This document shows positions 1 to 8,312 of a DNA stretch of 64,000 nucleotides, in pieces. A program made the position numbers and the translations under genes. The stretch spans positions 199,661 through 263,660 of the forward strand of contig NZ_JANUSD010000008.1 in the NCBI RefSeq assembly GCF_024793945.1. The letters run 5' to 3'. Within the stretch, counting starts at the first letter, position 1. Every line of letters begins with the position of its first letter. The notes under the pieces were generated by a model, which had not been told where the DNA came from, made no database searches, and saw nothing but the letters and a program-made list of their open reading frames with translations. Source of the stretch: Emticicia fluvialis. GTDB lineage: Bacteria; Bacteroidota; Bacteroidia; Cytophagales; Spirosomataceae.

Positions 1-322
1 TGGTTTTGTGGGGCCGGGTACCGGCAGCCTGTTGGTATTTGGCTTCGTGAGCATGATTGGTTACAGTTTTTTGTCGGCCTCTGCCATTTCAAAAGTCATA
101 AATGTAATAGCCGATGTAGCCTCTCTCATTTTCTTTGTCAGCAAAGGCTTTGTGGTTTTTCAGATTGCCTTTCCGATGATGTTGTGTAATATGGCAGGCG
201 CTTATGTTGGTAGCAGGATAGCTATCCTACGCGGCAACTCTTTTGTGCGGGTAATATTTCTGGTTGTGGTGTTTGGCCTCATTCTCCGGTTTGGGTATGA
301 CGTATGGCAGCTTTATAAATAA
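1..322 (+). CDS. TSUP-family (TauE/SafE) membrane transporter, C-terminal part
   Basis: This is the last ~106 codons of a gene that begins before the window; the reading frame is open from base 2. The visible protein starts with a GFVGPGTGS motif, the hallmark of the second half of sulfite exporter TauE/SafE (TSUP) proteins, followed by three to four hydrophobic helices and a short WQLYK tail. TSUP proteins are inner-membrane permeases thought to move sulfite, sulfonates or other small anions; the substrate cannot be read from this fragment. The gene converges on accC, and an IS3-type element lies between the two 3' ends. A GTG at base 8 is internal, not a real start. Confidence 0.8.
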   Translation, partial: GFVGPGTGSLLVFGFVSMIGYSFLSASAISKVINVIADVASLIFFVSKGFVVFQIAFPMMLCNMAGAYVGSRIAILRGNSFVRVIFLVVVFGLILRFGYDVWQLYK

Positions 323-367
323 AACAAGCCCTTTGCTGGTAGACTGCTAACGAAATATTAGACGAAA

Positions 368-1207
368 TTAGTAATAAATTTTAGAATGATGAGCTCGGTA
401 TTGTATCGGGCTCATTCCATTTAGATTGAGTTTAATTCTTTCATTGTTATAGTATTTGATATGCTGCTTAATTTCTTTTTTTATGTCATCAATTGATTGA
501 TATTTATTCAGTTAAAATAGTTCTGCCTTAAGTATGCCGAAGTAGTTTTCAATAATTGCATTATCTAAACAATTACCTTTTCTGGACATACTTTGCGTGA
601 CTCCACTTTTCTCAAAGACATGCCTGTATTGCTTCATTTGATAGTGCCAACCTTTGTCAGAATGTAATAATAATGGTGTTTGTCTGTCTGATTTTTTCAA
701 GGCCTTCTCAAGCATAGTTATCACACATTTAAAGTCAGCACGCTCAGAGAGTTCATAGCTGATGATTTCCTGATTGAACAAGTCTATCACAGGTGAAAGA
801 TAGAGTTTTCTGCCAGCCACATTAAATTCAGTTATATCGTTTGCCCATTTTTGATTAGGCTGATTTGCCTTAACTACTCTGTTCAAAACATTAGGGGCGA
901 TTTTGCCTTGTTCTCCTTTATAGGATTTATATTTCTTCACTCTGATTATACGCTTTAAACCCAGGAATTGCATTAATCGTAAAACAGTTTTATAATTAAT
1001 TACTATTCCTTTTTTACGAAGTAAGAGTGTAATACGTTTGTATCCCAACCTTCCCTTGTGCTTATGATAAATACTTTGAATCAATGCTTTAGTGTCTGCA
1101 TATTTATCTGTAAGCCTGGTTTTCTTTGAATAATAGTAAAAACTGCTTCTGGTCATGTTCATACAATTTAGCAATACGTCTAAATCATATCTATGCCTTA
1201 ACTCCAT
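368..1207 (-). pseudogene. IS3-family transposase OrfB, interrupted by a stop codon
   Basis: The frame encodes an IS3-type integrase-core transposase. Catalytic residues of the DDE triad are visible: D in WANDITEF, D in LHSDKGWHYQ and E in NAIIENYFGILKAEL. Translation stops at TAA 512-514 after ELF, but the same frame continues downstream for another 47 codons with typical family sequence (LNKYQSIDDIKKEI, YYNNERIKLNLNGMSPIQYR) and ends at 368-370. The family normally has Tyr where the TAA lies (ELFYLN), so one substitution truncates the protein to 231 residues, removing the C-terminal tail. The start ATG overlaps the orfA stop as TAATG. A truncated protein with the full triad could still be made, but the element is probably inactive. 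Confidence 0.8.
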
Positions 1208-1728
1208 TATGGTTTGTGCTTTTTGTTGGTTTGAGTTATGGCTTGTAGCTTTTTTAGTAGTTCATTTTCCGCTTTTAAACGTTCATTTTCCAACAGCAGC
1301 TTTTGATAGTCTGTTAAAGGGGCAGAAGACTTTACTGGTTTTCTTTTGATAGGATGCTTCATCTTTTTAGGACGTCCTTTAGGTTGAGGTAATAAACCCG
1401 ACAACCCTTTTGATTCATACTCTCGCCGCCAGCGTATAATCACTGGCTCAGTAGGTATATTGAATTTAACACAGGCTGAACACAAAGATAAACACTCTCT
1501 ATTGATAGTTTCTGGCACTTTAAGCTTAAAAGATACTTCATAGGATTGTTTATTCCTCTGGTGAAGACCCAATTCGCCATATTGCTCATAGAACATTATC
1601 CATAACCTTAAATTTGATGGATCAAATCCTTTGTCAGCAGCCACTGAAATAATGGAACGATGTTCTTTTAAAACGGCTTCTACACATTGAAGCCTGAATT
1701 CGTAATCATACTTGTTCCTTTTATTCAT
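1207..1728 (-). CDS. IS3-family transposase OrfA (helix-turn-helix)
   Basis: OrfA of the IS150 type, 173 residues from the ATG at 1728. The N-terminal half (YEFRLQCVEAVLKE...ADKGFDPSNLRLW) is one helix-turn-helix. A second follows (CVKFNIPTEPVIIRWRREYESKG), then a basic linker (KGRPKKMKHP) and a leucine-zipper-like coil (LLLENERLKAENELLKKL). Such proteins bind the element ends and are joined to OrfB by a -1 frameshift; an AAAAAG run lies just before the orfA stop, but it is not a canonical slippery heptamer. A longer start at 1767 would run through the terminal inverted repeat and its hairpin, so 1728 is preferred. It is transcribed in the direction of accC, immediately downstream. Confidence 0.75.
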   Translation of the reverse strand: MNKRNKYDYEFRLQCVEAVLKEHRSIISVAADKGFDPSNLRLWIMFYEQYGELGLHQRNKQSYEVSFKLKVPETINRECLSLCSACVKFNIPTEPVIIRWRREYESKGLSGLLPQPKGRPKKMKHPIKRKPVKSSAPLTDYQKLLLENERLKAENELLKKLQAITQTNKKHKP

Positions 1729-1733
1729 AAAAA

Positions 1734-1766
1734 TGCCCCCAAGAAGTGTCTGACTTTTTGGGGGCA
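1734..1766 (-). terminator. Hairpin built from the IS end, with U-run
   Basis: The terminal repeat pairs with an inverted copy just inside the element: arms 1734-1742 and 1758-1766 are perfect over 9 bp and extend to 14 bp with one G-T pair, loop of five bases. On the minus strand it is followed by ATTTTT and then the orfA ATG, so it should stop transcripts coming from accBC and shield orfA. Confidence 0.6.
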
Positions 1767-1790
1767 TTGTATTGCGGAGGGCTTTCTTTT

Positions 1791-3134
1791 TTATAAATCG
1801 CTGAAATCGAAGGTTTCAAGAAATTTGGTGGTAAAATGACCAGATTTAAACTGCTCATCGTCCATCAGTTTTATATGGAACGGAATAGTGGTTTTTATAC
1901 CTTCAATTACAAACTCCTGTAATGCACGTTTCATTCTTGTAACAACTTCTTCTCTTGACTGCCCCGTTACAATCAACTTGGCAATCATTGAATCGTAGTT
2001 GGGCGGAATGGTATAGCCTGCATACACGTGGCTGTCAACCCTTACCCCATGCCCACCTGGCAGGTGCAGATTGGTTATTTTACCCGGCGAAGGGCGGAAA
2101 CCATTGCCAGGGTCTTCGGCATTGATACGGCATTCCATAGCAAATAACTTAGGGAAATAGTTCTTACCCGAAATAGGCACACCGGCAGCAACTTTTATTT
2201 GCTCTTTTATGAGGTCAAAGTCGGTTACTTCTTCCGTAATGGGGTGTTCTACCTGAATACGGGTGTTCATTTCCATGAAGTAGAACTTGCCATATTTATC
2301 AACCAGAAACTCAATCGTACCTGCACCTTCATATCCGATAGCGGCAGCACCCTTGATGGCGGCTTCGCCCATTTTCTCGCGTAGTTCCTGCGATACAACT
2401 GGCGAAGGTGTTTCTTCTACCAGTTTCTGATGGCGGCGCTGAATAGAACAGTCACGCTCTGAAAGGTGGCATACTTTGCCATATTGGTCGCCCACCACCT
2501 GAATCTCAATGTGGCGGGGTTCTTCAACAAATTTTTCCAGGTATAAGCCATCATTTCCAAAAGCAGCGCCCGATTCCATCTTGGCGTCGTCCCAGGCTTT
2601 TTCAAATTCACTTTCTTCTTTAATGATGCGCATACCACGGCCACCGCCTCCGGCAGTTGCCTTAATGATAACCGGATAACCGATTTCTTTGGCCAGTCTT
2701 TTACCTTCTTCTACCGACTCTAACAGACCCTCTGAACCCGGAATTACCGGTACGCCAGAGTTTTTCATGGTTGCTTTGGCCGTAGCTTTGTCGCCCATGT
2801 AGTTAATTTGCTCGGCAGTGGCGCCAATAAACTTAATGCCATATTCGGCGCATATTCTTGAAAACTCGGCGTTTTCAGATAAGAAACCGTAACCCGGATG
2901 GATGGCATCGGCATTGGTGATTTCGGCGGCGGATATGATATTAGGAATATTGAGGTAAGATTGCTTGCTGATAGCAGGCCCTATACAAACTGCCTCATCG
3001 GCAAAGCGTACGTGCAGACTGTCGCGGTCGGCAGTTGAGTAAACAGCCACCGTTTTTATGCCCATCTCCCGGCAGGTTCTGATGATTCGCAGGGCTATTT
3101 CGCCACGGTTGGCTATAAGTATTTTCTTGAACAT
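1791..3134 (-). CDS. accC: Acetyl-CoA carboxylase, biotin carboxylase subunit
   Basis: ATP-dependent carboxylation of the biotin on AccB, the first half-reaction of malonyl-CoA synthesis in the cytoplasm. The 447-residue protein matches the usual length. It has the N-terminal Rossmann-like domain (FKKILIANRGEIALR), an ATP-grasp domain with the glycine-rich loop AGGGGRGM near 161-168, the ERDCSIQRRHQK segment near 226-237, and MEMNTRIQVEHPITEE with the catalytic Arg at 292 as in E. coli. It lies 92 bp downstream of accB and is probably cotranscribed. The IS-end hairpin 25 bp after the stop may now act as its terminator. Confidence 0.97.
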   Translation of the reverse strand: MFKKILIANRGEIALRIIRTCREMGIKTVAVYSTADRDSLHVRFADEAVCIGPAISKQSYLNIPNIISAAEITNADAIHPGYGFLSENAEFSRICAEYGIKFIGATAEQINYMGDKATAKATMKNSGVPVIPGSEGLLESVEEGKRLAKEIGYPVIIKATAGGGGRGMRIIKEESEFEKAWDDAKMESGAAFGNDGLYLEKFVEEPRHIEIQVVGDQYGKVCHLSERDCSIQRRHQKLVEETPSPVVSQELREKMGEAAIKGAAAIGYEGAGTIEFLVDKYGKFYFMEMNTRIQVEHPITEEVTDFDLIKEQIKVAAGVPISGKNYFPKLFAMECRINAEDPGNGFRPSPGKITNLHLPGGHGVRVDSHVYAGYTIPPNYDSMIAKLIVTGQSREEVVTRMKRALQEFVIEGIKTTIPFHIKLMDDEQFKSGHFTTKFLETFDFSDL

Positions 3135-3226
3135 ATAGTGTCAATTAGGAATTGTATGCTATTTAGGCTATTAAATCTATAAACAGTTTTTATAAAAAAA
3201 TGTTAGAACGCCTTTTCTTGAAAAAA

Positions 3227-3700
3227 TCATGCAGGCTCAACCAGGAACAACGGTTGGTCAAATTCAACCGGAGTGGCGTTTTCAACCAATATTTTCACGA
3301 TTTTTCCTGATACCTCTGATTCAATTTCGTTAAACAATTTCATAGCCTCAATAATGCAGACTACCTTGCCGCTTGAGATTTCATCACCTACTTCTACAAA
3401 TGATGGTTTATCAGGCCCGGCAGAACGGTAAAATGTGCCTATCATCGGAGATTTAATGGTAATCAGATTGCTGGCTGGTGCAGCCTGCGCAGCCGGAGCA
3501 GCTTGTGGAGCCGGGGCTGCAGCTACCGGAGCGGCTACCGGAGCCTGTACTACTACTGCCGGAGCCGGCTGAGCAGCAGCCGGAGCCACGTTTGAATAGC
3601 GCTTGATGGCCAACTTTAACTCTGATGTTTCGATATTTACTTCATCTAGTCCTGATTGTGCAATAAAATCAATCAGTTTTTGAATGTCCTTTGTTTCCAT
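3227..3700 (-). CDS. accB: Acetyl-CoA carboxylase biotin carboxyl carrier protein
   Basis: Carries the biotin of acetyl-CoA carboxylase between AccC and the carboxyltransferase. The 157 residues comprise an N-terminal helical part (1-38), an Ala/Pro linker (about 39-78) and a C-terminal biotinyl/lipoyl domain (79-157) with EAMKLFNEIE, the biotinylated Lys being K121. The linker is rich in APAA repeats, as usual for this family. Next gene is accC; the carboxyltransferase subunits accA and accD are not in this window. A well-spaced promoter is found 166 bp upstream, so accBC may be expressed independently of the efp-fabH genes ahead. Confidence 0.96.
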   Translation of the reverse strand: METKDIQKLIDFIAQSGLDEVNIETSELKLAIKRYSNVAPAAAQPAPAVVVQAPVAAPVAAAPAPQAAPAAQAAPASNLITIKSPMIGTFYRSAGPDKPSFVEVGDEISSGKVVCIIEAMKLFNEIESEVSGKIVKILVENATPVEFDQPLFLVEPA

Positions 3701-4009
3701 GAAGGGTAAAGATTTGTCGTTTTGTAAATGAGTATAGTTTGTTTGGTTCCAGAAGTTTTTGAGAAAACCGGCTTTTAACTGGGGCGCTTCGGGCTTTTGC
3801 CAGCAGACAAGGTCCGGATACAGTGGAAAGTTGTCTGGCGTTGGAGCGCATAAAAAACTGGTTAATCTTCTGCAAAAGTAAACATAAAGACGACACCCAC
3901 AAAGAAAGCTGAGGCGCCAGGGCTTGATTTAAGCATTAAAAGTCACTTAAAATCAGTATCATGTTACGCTTGGTTTCTATAAAATGCGATGTCGTCTTTT
4001 ATAAATATC
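3701..4009. other. Intergenic region between efp and accB
   Basis: About 310 bp without a credible gene. It holds the predicted accB promoter (3873-3903, minus strand) and a leader of roughly 165 bases. I see no riboswitch or terminator that I can name. Confidence 0.6.
3873..3903 (-). promoter_or_regulatory. Predicted Bacteroidota promoter for accBC
   Basis: Minus-strand TTTG at 3900-3903 and TACTTTTG at 3873-3880, separated by exactly 19 bases, match the Bacteroidota consensus TTTG-N19-TAnnTTTG. It predicts a start near 3866. Confidence 0.5.
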
Positions 4010-4579
4010 TTATTTCTCTTTCACGCGTGAGTCGTACTCATACGTAGTTGTATTTACACGAATAAGCTCGTCTGTATCAATAAAAAGAGGTACTTTAATA
4101 GTAGCGCCGGTTTCTACAGTAGCCGGTTTAGACGGGCTGTTGGCGGTATCGCCTCTTACGCCTGGTTCGGTGTAGGTTACTCGTAGTTCAACATAGGTTG
4201 GTAGCTCTACGCTCAGAATAGTTTCTGTTTCTGCATGCACCAGAATATCAACCTGTTGGCCTTCTTTCATCAGGTCGGCCTGTGGCACCAGTTTTTCTTC
4301 TATATTTATCTGTTCAAAAGTTTCAACTTCCATGAAATTGAATCCTGTTTCATCTTTATATAGAAACTGGTATTGTCTTTTTTCTACCCGTGCAGTTGTA
4401 ATGTTTACACCTGAAGTAAAAGTATTGTCAATTACCCTTCCTGTACGAAGGTTTCTGAGTTTAGTTCTAACAAAAGCTGGTCCTTTGCCGGGCTTTACGT
4501 GTTGGAACTCCACAATGGTGTAGAGGTCGTTATTCCACTCCATACAAAGGCCATTTCTGAAATCTGCTGTTGTTGCCAT
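4010..4579 (-). CDS. efp: Elongation factor P
   Basis: Relieves ribosome stalling at polyproline stretches by binding between the P and E sites. The 189-residue protein has the KOW-like domain I, the OB domain II and the C-terminal domain III (TGATIKVPLFIDTDELIRVNTTTYEYDSRV). The loop tip VKPGKGPAF carries Lys at position 32, equivalent to modified Lys34 of E. coli EF-P; the modifying enzyme cannot be judged here. It sits in a minus-strand cluster between a small outer-membrane protein gene and accB. The AccB linker itself is rich in proline, though the proline runs are short. Confidence 0.97.
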   Translation of the reverse strand: MATTADFRNGLCMEWNNDLYTIVEFQHVKPGKGPAFVRTKLRNLRTGRVIDNTFTSGVNITTARVEKRQYQFLYKDETGFNFMEVETFEQINIEEKLVPQADLMKEGQQVDILVHAETETILSVELPTYVELRVTYTEPGVRGDTANSPSKPATVETGATIKVPLFIDTDELIRVNTTTYEYDSRVKEK

Positions 4580-4612
4580 TACTGTTCAGTAAGCTTAATT
4601 ATCAAATAGTTA

Positions 4613-5281
4613 TTATCGTTCAAAATTAAAAACCACACTTATAAAGGGCAGAAGGGGGCTTTCATAACCAAACCGCCCGAACGGAACATCTTTCCGGTTT
4701 CTTCTGTATCGGGCATCATACTGGCTGAAAATCATGCTGAGGCCAACTTTGATGGTCAGTTCTTCCTGCGGCCTGAAACCAATATAAATTTCGTTATTGG
4801 TGGTTCCTCTTTGCCCCAGGCCCAAATTGTACCGGGTAGGTTTGGCGTTGAGGGTGTCTAACACTAAACCCGATTTGTTGTAAACAGTCAGGGAATCTTT
4901 TCTTTTTCCGAACGCCAGCCCCACGATGTCGAAGTTAGCGCCTATCACTATTTTCGAAGTTCTGAACTCCAGCATTAGGGGTACATTAAGCGCATTGGCA
5001 TTGGCTCTGGGGTAAGGAGTAAAACTCACCCGTGTATTGCTGGACTCCAGCCCTTTAAAGGCATTGCCAGCTGTAAAAAAAGAGGTAAGTCTGAAACCCG
5101 TACCAACTGCAAAAGCATATTTACCACCTAAAACCAACGATTGCCCATACATTATTGATGGAACATAAGTGCTCTTCTCAAAGCCGTAGGTTACACTAAA
5201 ATTTTCAATCACTCTTATCCGTTGTGCAAACGAGCCTCTGAAACCCAGAAGTAATAAAGTCAGTATCAGTATTTTCTTCAT
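4613..5281 (-). CDS. Predicted outer-membrane beta-barrel protein
   Basis: I do not recognise a named family. The 222-residue product has a signal peptide (MKKILILTLLLLGFRGSFA, then QRIRV) and alternating hydrophobic/polar strands rich in aromatic and glycine residues (YAFAVGTGF, YNLGLGQRG, IYIGFRPQ, VGLSMIFSQY) that end in an aromatic-terminated strand (FISVVFNFER), suggesting a small OMP barrel. It lies 33 bp upstream of efp and 42 bp downstream of fabH on the same strand, so it is likely part of the same transcript. Function unknown. Confidence 0.7.
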   Translation of the reverse strand: MKKILILTLLLLGFRGSFAQRIRVIENFSVTYGFEKSTYVPSIMYGQSLVLGGKYAFAVGTGFRLTSFFTAGNAFKGLESSNTRVSFTPYPRANANALNVPLMLEFRTSKIVIGANFDIVGLAFGKRKDSLTVYNKSGLVLDTLNAKPTRYNLGLGQRGTTNNEIYIGFRPQEELTIKVGLSMIFSQYDARYRRNRKDVPFGRFGYESPLLPFISVVFNFER

Positions 5282-5323
5282 GGTATGCCGTTGTAGAGAA
5301 AAATCCTCAGTTGTTTGGTTTAC

Positions 5324-6310
5324 TCAGTATGCCCACTTTATATAAGCCGAGCCCCAGGTGAAGCCTCCGCCAAATGCTGCCAGAATCAGGTTATCTCCTT
5401 TTTTGATTTGTTTTTCGTAGTCGAAAAGACAAAGCGGGATAGTTCCGGCAGTTGTATTACCATAGTTCTGTATATTGAGCATTACCTTTTCGTCGCCTAT
5501 ACCCATGCGGCGGGCAGTGGCATCAATAATGCGTTTATTAGCCTGATGCGGCACCAGCCAAGCAATGTCGTCGCCGGTAAGTTGGTTGCGTTCCATTATT
5601 TCCGCAGAAATGTCGGCCATGTTGGTTACGGCAAATTTAAATACCGATGGGCCTTCCTGATGGATGTAATGTAATCGTTGGTCTACTGTATCATGGCTGG
5701 CCGGGAACCTGCTTCCGCCACCCTTCATAATCAGATGATTCTCGCCTGTTCCGTCAGAGCGTAACAGAAAATCCATCAATCCGTATTCTTCGGTGGTAGG
5801 CTCAAGCAAAACAGCACCTGCACCGTCACCAAACAGTACGCAAGTAGTGCGGTCGGTGTAGTCAACAATGGCAGACATCTTGTCGGCGCCAATTACAATT
5901 ACTTTTTTGTATTTTCCAGACTCAATAAACTGTGAGCCAATTGATAATGCGTAAAGGAAACCTGAACAAGCCGCCAGAATATCAAAGCTGGCAATGGTTG
6001 GAATTCCACATTGGGTACATACCAGATTGGCTGTTGACGGGAACATGTAGTCGGGGGTTACCGTTGCACATATTACCAGTTCTACTTCTTCAGGCTTAGT
6101 GTTGGTTTTTTTAAGAAGACCTTTCACGGCTTCAGAAGCCATGTGAGAGGTGGCAAGACCGTCTCCTCTTTGAATATGACGTTGTTTGATACCTGTCCGG
6201 GTAGTAATCCACTCGTCACTGGTTTCCACAATCTTAGATAAATCCTCGTTTGTCAAAATATCTTCTGGCACGTAGCCATGAACACCCGTGATAGCTGCTC
6301 TAAGTTTCAT
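5324..6310 (-). CDS. fabH: 3-oxoacyl-ACP synthase III
   Basis: Starts type II fatty-acid synthesis by condensing an acyl-CoA with malonyl-ACP. The 328-residue thiolase-fold protein shows the complete catalytic triad: Cys115 in LAACSGFLYA, His255 in VPHQANKR and Asn285 in QNYGNTTAGT. The glycine-rich C-terminus (AAFGGGFTWGS) is also typical. It follows plsX at a distance of about 135 bp containing a hairpin. The order yceD-rpmF-plsX-fabH is the classic bacterial arrangement. Bacteroidota FabH enzymes commonly accept branched primers, but specificity cannot be read from this sequence. Confidence 0.97.
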   Translation of the reverse strand: MKLRAAITGVHGYVPEDILTNEDLSKIVETSDEWITTRTGIKQRHIQRGDGLATSHMASEAVKGLLKKTNTKPEEVELVICATVTPDYMFPSTANLVCTQCGIPTIASFDILAACSGFLYALSIGSQFIESGKYKKVIVIGADKMSAIVDYTDRTTCVLFGDGAGAVLLEPTTEEYGLMDFLLRSDGTGENHLIMKGGGSRFPASHDTVDQRLHYIHQEGPSVFKFAVTNMADISAEIMERNQLTGDDIAWLVPHQANKRIIDATARRMGIGDEKVMLNIQNYGNTTAGTIPLCLFDYEKQIKKGDNLILAAFGGGFTWGSAYIKWAY

Positions 6311-6413
6311 TGTACAATTTTTTCCAAGCCCATTCAGAAGAAAACGATAAGGATACTTTTCTTTTTCGGGATTAGTTTTTCAGTGGGAAAAGTGTCTGTA
6401 TAAATATGATGCA

Positions 6414-6447
6414 GATAAACCCCGCAGGTTGTCTGCCGGGGTTTATC
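6414..6447 (-). terminator. Intercistronic hairpin between plsX and fabH
   Basis: Arms 6414-6423 and 6438-6447 are a perfect 10-bp inverted repeat (GATAAACCCC/GGGGTTTATC) extended by GCAG/CTGC. The plsX stop codon (6446-6448) lies in its edge. There is no strong U-run on the minus strand, so it may act as a partial terminator or an RNA-stability element rather than a full stop. Confidence 0.5.
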
Positions 6448-7387
6448 AGTATTCGTATGCTTCTATGATATGGTCTGTTACTTTTGATTCAATCTGGCGT
6501 TTGGCCAGCAGAATCATGTTTTTGATAGCCTCGGGGCTTGAGATACCATGTGCCACAATTACGTTACCCCTGATACCTATAATGGGGCTACCACCACCCA
6601 CTTCATAATTCATGCGGTCAATGAGCGGGTCTTTAATACCTCTTTCGGCGGCGTAGTCATAAAACGACTCGCCCATTTTAAAAATCACATTGCCTGTAAA
6701 ACCCTCGGTAACAATTACGTCAGCCTTGCCTTCTAATAGATCGCGGCCTTCGATGTTTCCGATAAAATTTACTTTTTTGTTGATTTTTAAGAGCTGATAA
6801 GCCGCCTGAACAACGGTAGAACCTTTTTGTTCTTCTTCACCTATATTCAGTAAGGCTACTTTGGGGCGTTCAATACCGAAAGAGAATCGGGCATATAAAG
6901 AGCCAAGTTCTGCAAACTCGGCCAGTACTTCCGGCTTGCAGTCGGCATTGGCGCCTATGTCTAGCATAAGGCTGTAGCCGCCGTTTTTAAGCGGAAAAAA
7001 ACCAGCGATAGGAGGGCGCTGAATATTGCCTACCGTTTTAAGGGTAAACAAAGAGCCCACCATCATAGCACCTGTGTTACCGGCGCTACAAAAGGCATCT
7101 ACCTGCTTTTCTTTTAAAAGTTTAAACCCAACTCCAATGCTGGAATTGGGTTTCTGAGAAAATGCCCTGGTGGGATGCTCACTCATTTCGATAATGTCAT
7201 CGGCATTAACCATTTCAATAGCATGTGCAGGATACTTTAATGTTCTTAAAATATCTAGCATTATGCTTTGTTTTCCTACCAATACAATTTTAGTACCTTC
7301 AGGTAAATGATTAGCGGCAATTACGGCACCTTCGACAATGGCTTTGGGGGCGTAATCTCCTCCCATAGCATCAACGGCAATTTTCAT
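6446..7387 (-). CDS. plsX: Phosphate acyltransferase PlsX
   Basis: Makes acyl-phosphate from acyl-ACP for PlsY-dependent glycerolipid synthesis. The 313-residue protein begins MKIAVDAMGGDYAPKAIVEGA, and contains the family signatures AFCSAGNTGAMM, ALLNIGEEEQKGS and VTEGFTGNVIFK. It is a peripheral membrane enzyme. It lies about 100 bp downstream of rpmF and 135 bp upstream of fabH, the usual gene order that couples lipid synthesis to ribosome supply. Length is slightly short but within the family's range. Confidence 0.97.
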   Translation of the reverse strand: MKIAVDAMGGDYAPKAIVEGAVIAANHLPEGTKIVLVGKQSIMLDILRTLKYPAHAIEMVNADDIIEMSEHPTRAFSQKPNSSIGVGFKLLKEKQVDAFCSAGNTGAMMVGSLFTLKTVGNIQRPPIAGFFPLKNGGYSLMLDIGANADCKPEVLAEFAELGSLYARFSFGIERPKVALLNIGEEEQKGSTVVQAAYQLLKINKKVNFIGNIEGRDLLEGKADVIVTEGFTGNVIFKMGESFYDYAAERGIKDPLIDRMNYEVGGGSPIIGIRGNVIVAHGISSPEAIKNMILLAKRQIESKVTDHIIEAYEY

Positions 7388-7484
7388 AAAGGAATTTCTT
7401 TAGTGAATAAATAGTAACCTTTTCCTGAATTTCACCCGGAAGCCACCTTCCTAAAGAACAGAATCAGGTGTTATTACGAAAGTA

Positions 7485-7676
7485 TTACGCTTTTTCGTAG
7501 CTTTCAACCACTAATTTACCTTTATAATACAAGTTTCCTTCAAATACGTGTGCACGGTGGCGCAGGTGAATTTCACCTGTAGTTGCATCAACTGACAATG
7601 CTTTGGTCGACAAAGCGTCATGAGTTCTACGTTTATCTCTTCTGGTTGTCGAATGTCTTCGTTTTGGATGTGCCAT
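7485..7676 (-). CDS. rpmF: 50S ribosomal protein L32
   Basis: Small basic ribosomal protein of 63 residues, beginning MAHPKRRHSTTRRDKRRTHD and carrying the family motif EIHLRHRAHVFEGNLYYKGK. It has no cysteines, so it is the zinc-free form. It is placed between yceD and plsX as in many bacteria. Confidence 0.97.
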   Translation of the reverse strand: MAHPKRRHSTTRRDKRRTHDALSTKALSVDATTGEIHLRHRAHVFEGNLYYKGKLVVESYEKA

Positions 7677-7745
7677 TGTTCAATTTAATTTAATTAACAG
7701 GCTTTTTTGAAGCAGCTATTAATATTTTTGTACTTTATAATTGTC

Positions 7746-8294
7746 TTAATTTTGTCCGTCTTTGGTGTTTTTTAATGCTAACAGCGCTTTCCAGCGTGGG
7801 TCAATGTCTTCCTCTGTTTTTACTTCTTCCTCAGCGATTTCACCTGTTGAATAGATAAATCTATCGTCATCATCTTCTTCATCTCTGAACCGCGGGTGTA
7901 GCTTTTTCATAGGAAGCGAAACCGCAATAAAGTCATAAATATGCTGTGCAAGGTTGACGGTGGCGGTATTCATCGGAATCATCTCCAGCTCGTCGGTTAT
8001 TTCTTCGTGCCTGTCTCCAAACTTAAAGATATACTTTTCTTCTAATTGCACAGGTTCATCAAATAGCTCAAGGCTTCTGTCGCAGACAAGCTCAATCTGT
8101 CCTTCTATTTTAAAAAACAGCTGAATCATGGTTGAGTTTTTATCAAGCAGAACATGGGCTTTAAAGTGCCCTGATTGTATAATATCCTGCTCAAAAAACT
8201 CAAAAAATTCATCGGCTCCCTCAAATTCGTAATTATAACGTTTATTTTCGAGACCCTGAATGTGAATGTCATATTTTGATAATACCTTGCTCAC
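7746..8294 (-). CDS. YceD/DUF177 family protein
   Basis: Conserved protein encoded just before rpmF in most bacteria, where it has been linked to 23S rRNA accumulation and ribosome assembly. The visible signature is IQLFFKIEGQIELVCDRSLELF followed by an acidic stretch (RDEEDDDDRF) and a C-terminal DPRWKALLALKN motif that is common in this family. The frame is open to a TTG at 8315, but that codon overlaps a TAAATTTG -7 element (8313-8320). I prefer the GTG at 8294, giving 182 residues (MSKVLSKYDIHIQGLEN...), which matches the usual N-terminus better. First gene of the rpmF-plsX-fabH cluster; divergent from the PAP2 gene. Confidence 0.88.
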   Translation of the reverse strand: MSKVLSKYDIHIQGLENKRYNYEFEGADEFFEFFEQDIIQSGHFKAHVLLDKNSTMIQLFFKIEGQIELVCDRSLELFDEPVQLEEKYIFKFGDRHEEITDELEMIPMNTATVNLAQHIYDFIAVSLPMKKLHPRFRDEEDDDDRFIYSTGEIAEEEVKTEEDIDPRWKALLALKNTKDGQN

Positions 8295-8312
8295 GTTTTC
8301 ACAGAAAGGTTG

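Larger units (their letters stand above)
345..1766 (-). mobile_element. Decayed IS3-family (IS150-like) insertion sequence
   Basis: The element holds an orfA/orfB pair read right to left. The well-kept end is at 1747-1766 (minus strand TGCCCCCAAAAAGTCAGACA). The other end should be its inverse near 345-363, but only about 12 of 19 positions match, and I see no target-site duplication (flanks GAC and TTG). OrfB has an internal stop. The element sits exactly between the 3' ends of the TSUP gene (ends 322) and accC (ends 1791), so it breaks no gene. The exact left boundary is uncertain. Confidence 0.7.

Noticed and set aside
345..363. A clean left terminal repeat and target duplication for the IS3 element
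   Set aside because: Only about 12 of 19 positions match the right end and the flanks GAC/TTG do not form a duplication.
1729..1767. Upstream ATG for IS OrfA at 1767
   Set aside because: It would translate the terminal inverted repeat and its hairpin; the ATG at 1728 fits the family start better.
3669..3902. 77-codon minus-strand frame ahead of accB
   Set aside because: It overlaps the accB start and the predicted promoter and has no coding-like pattern.
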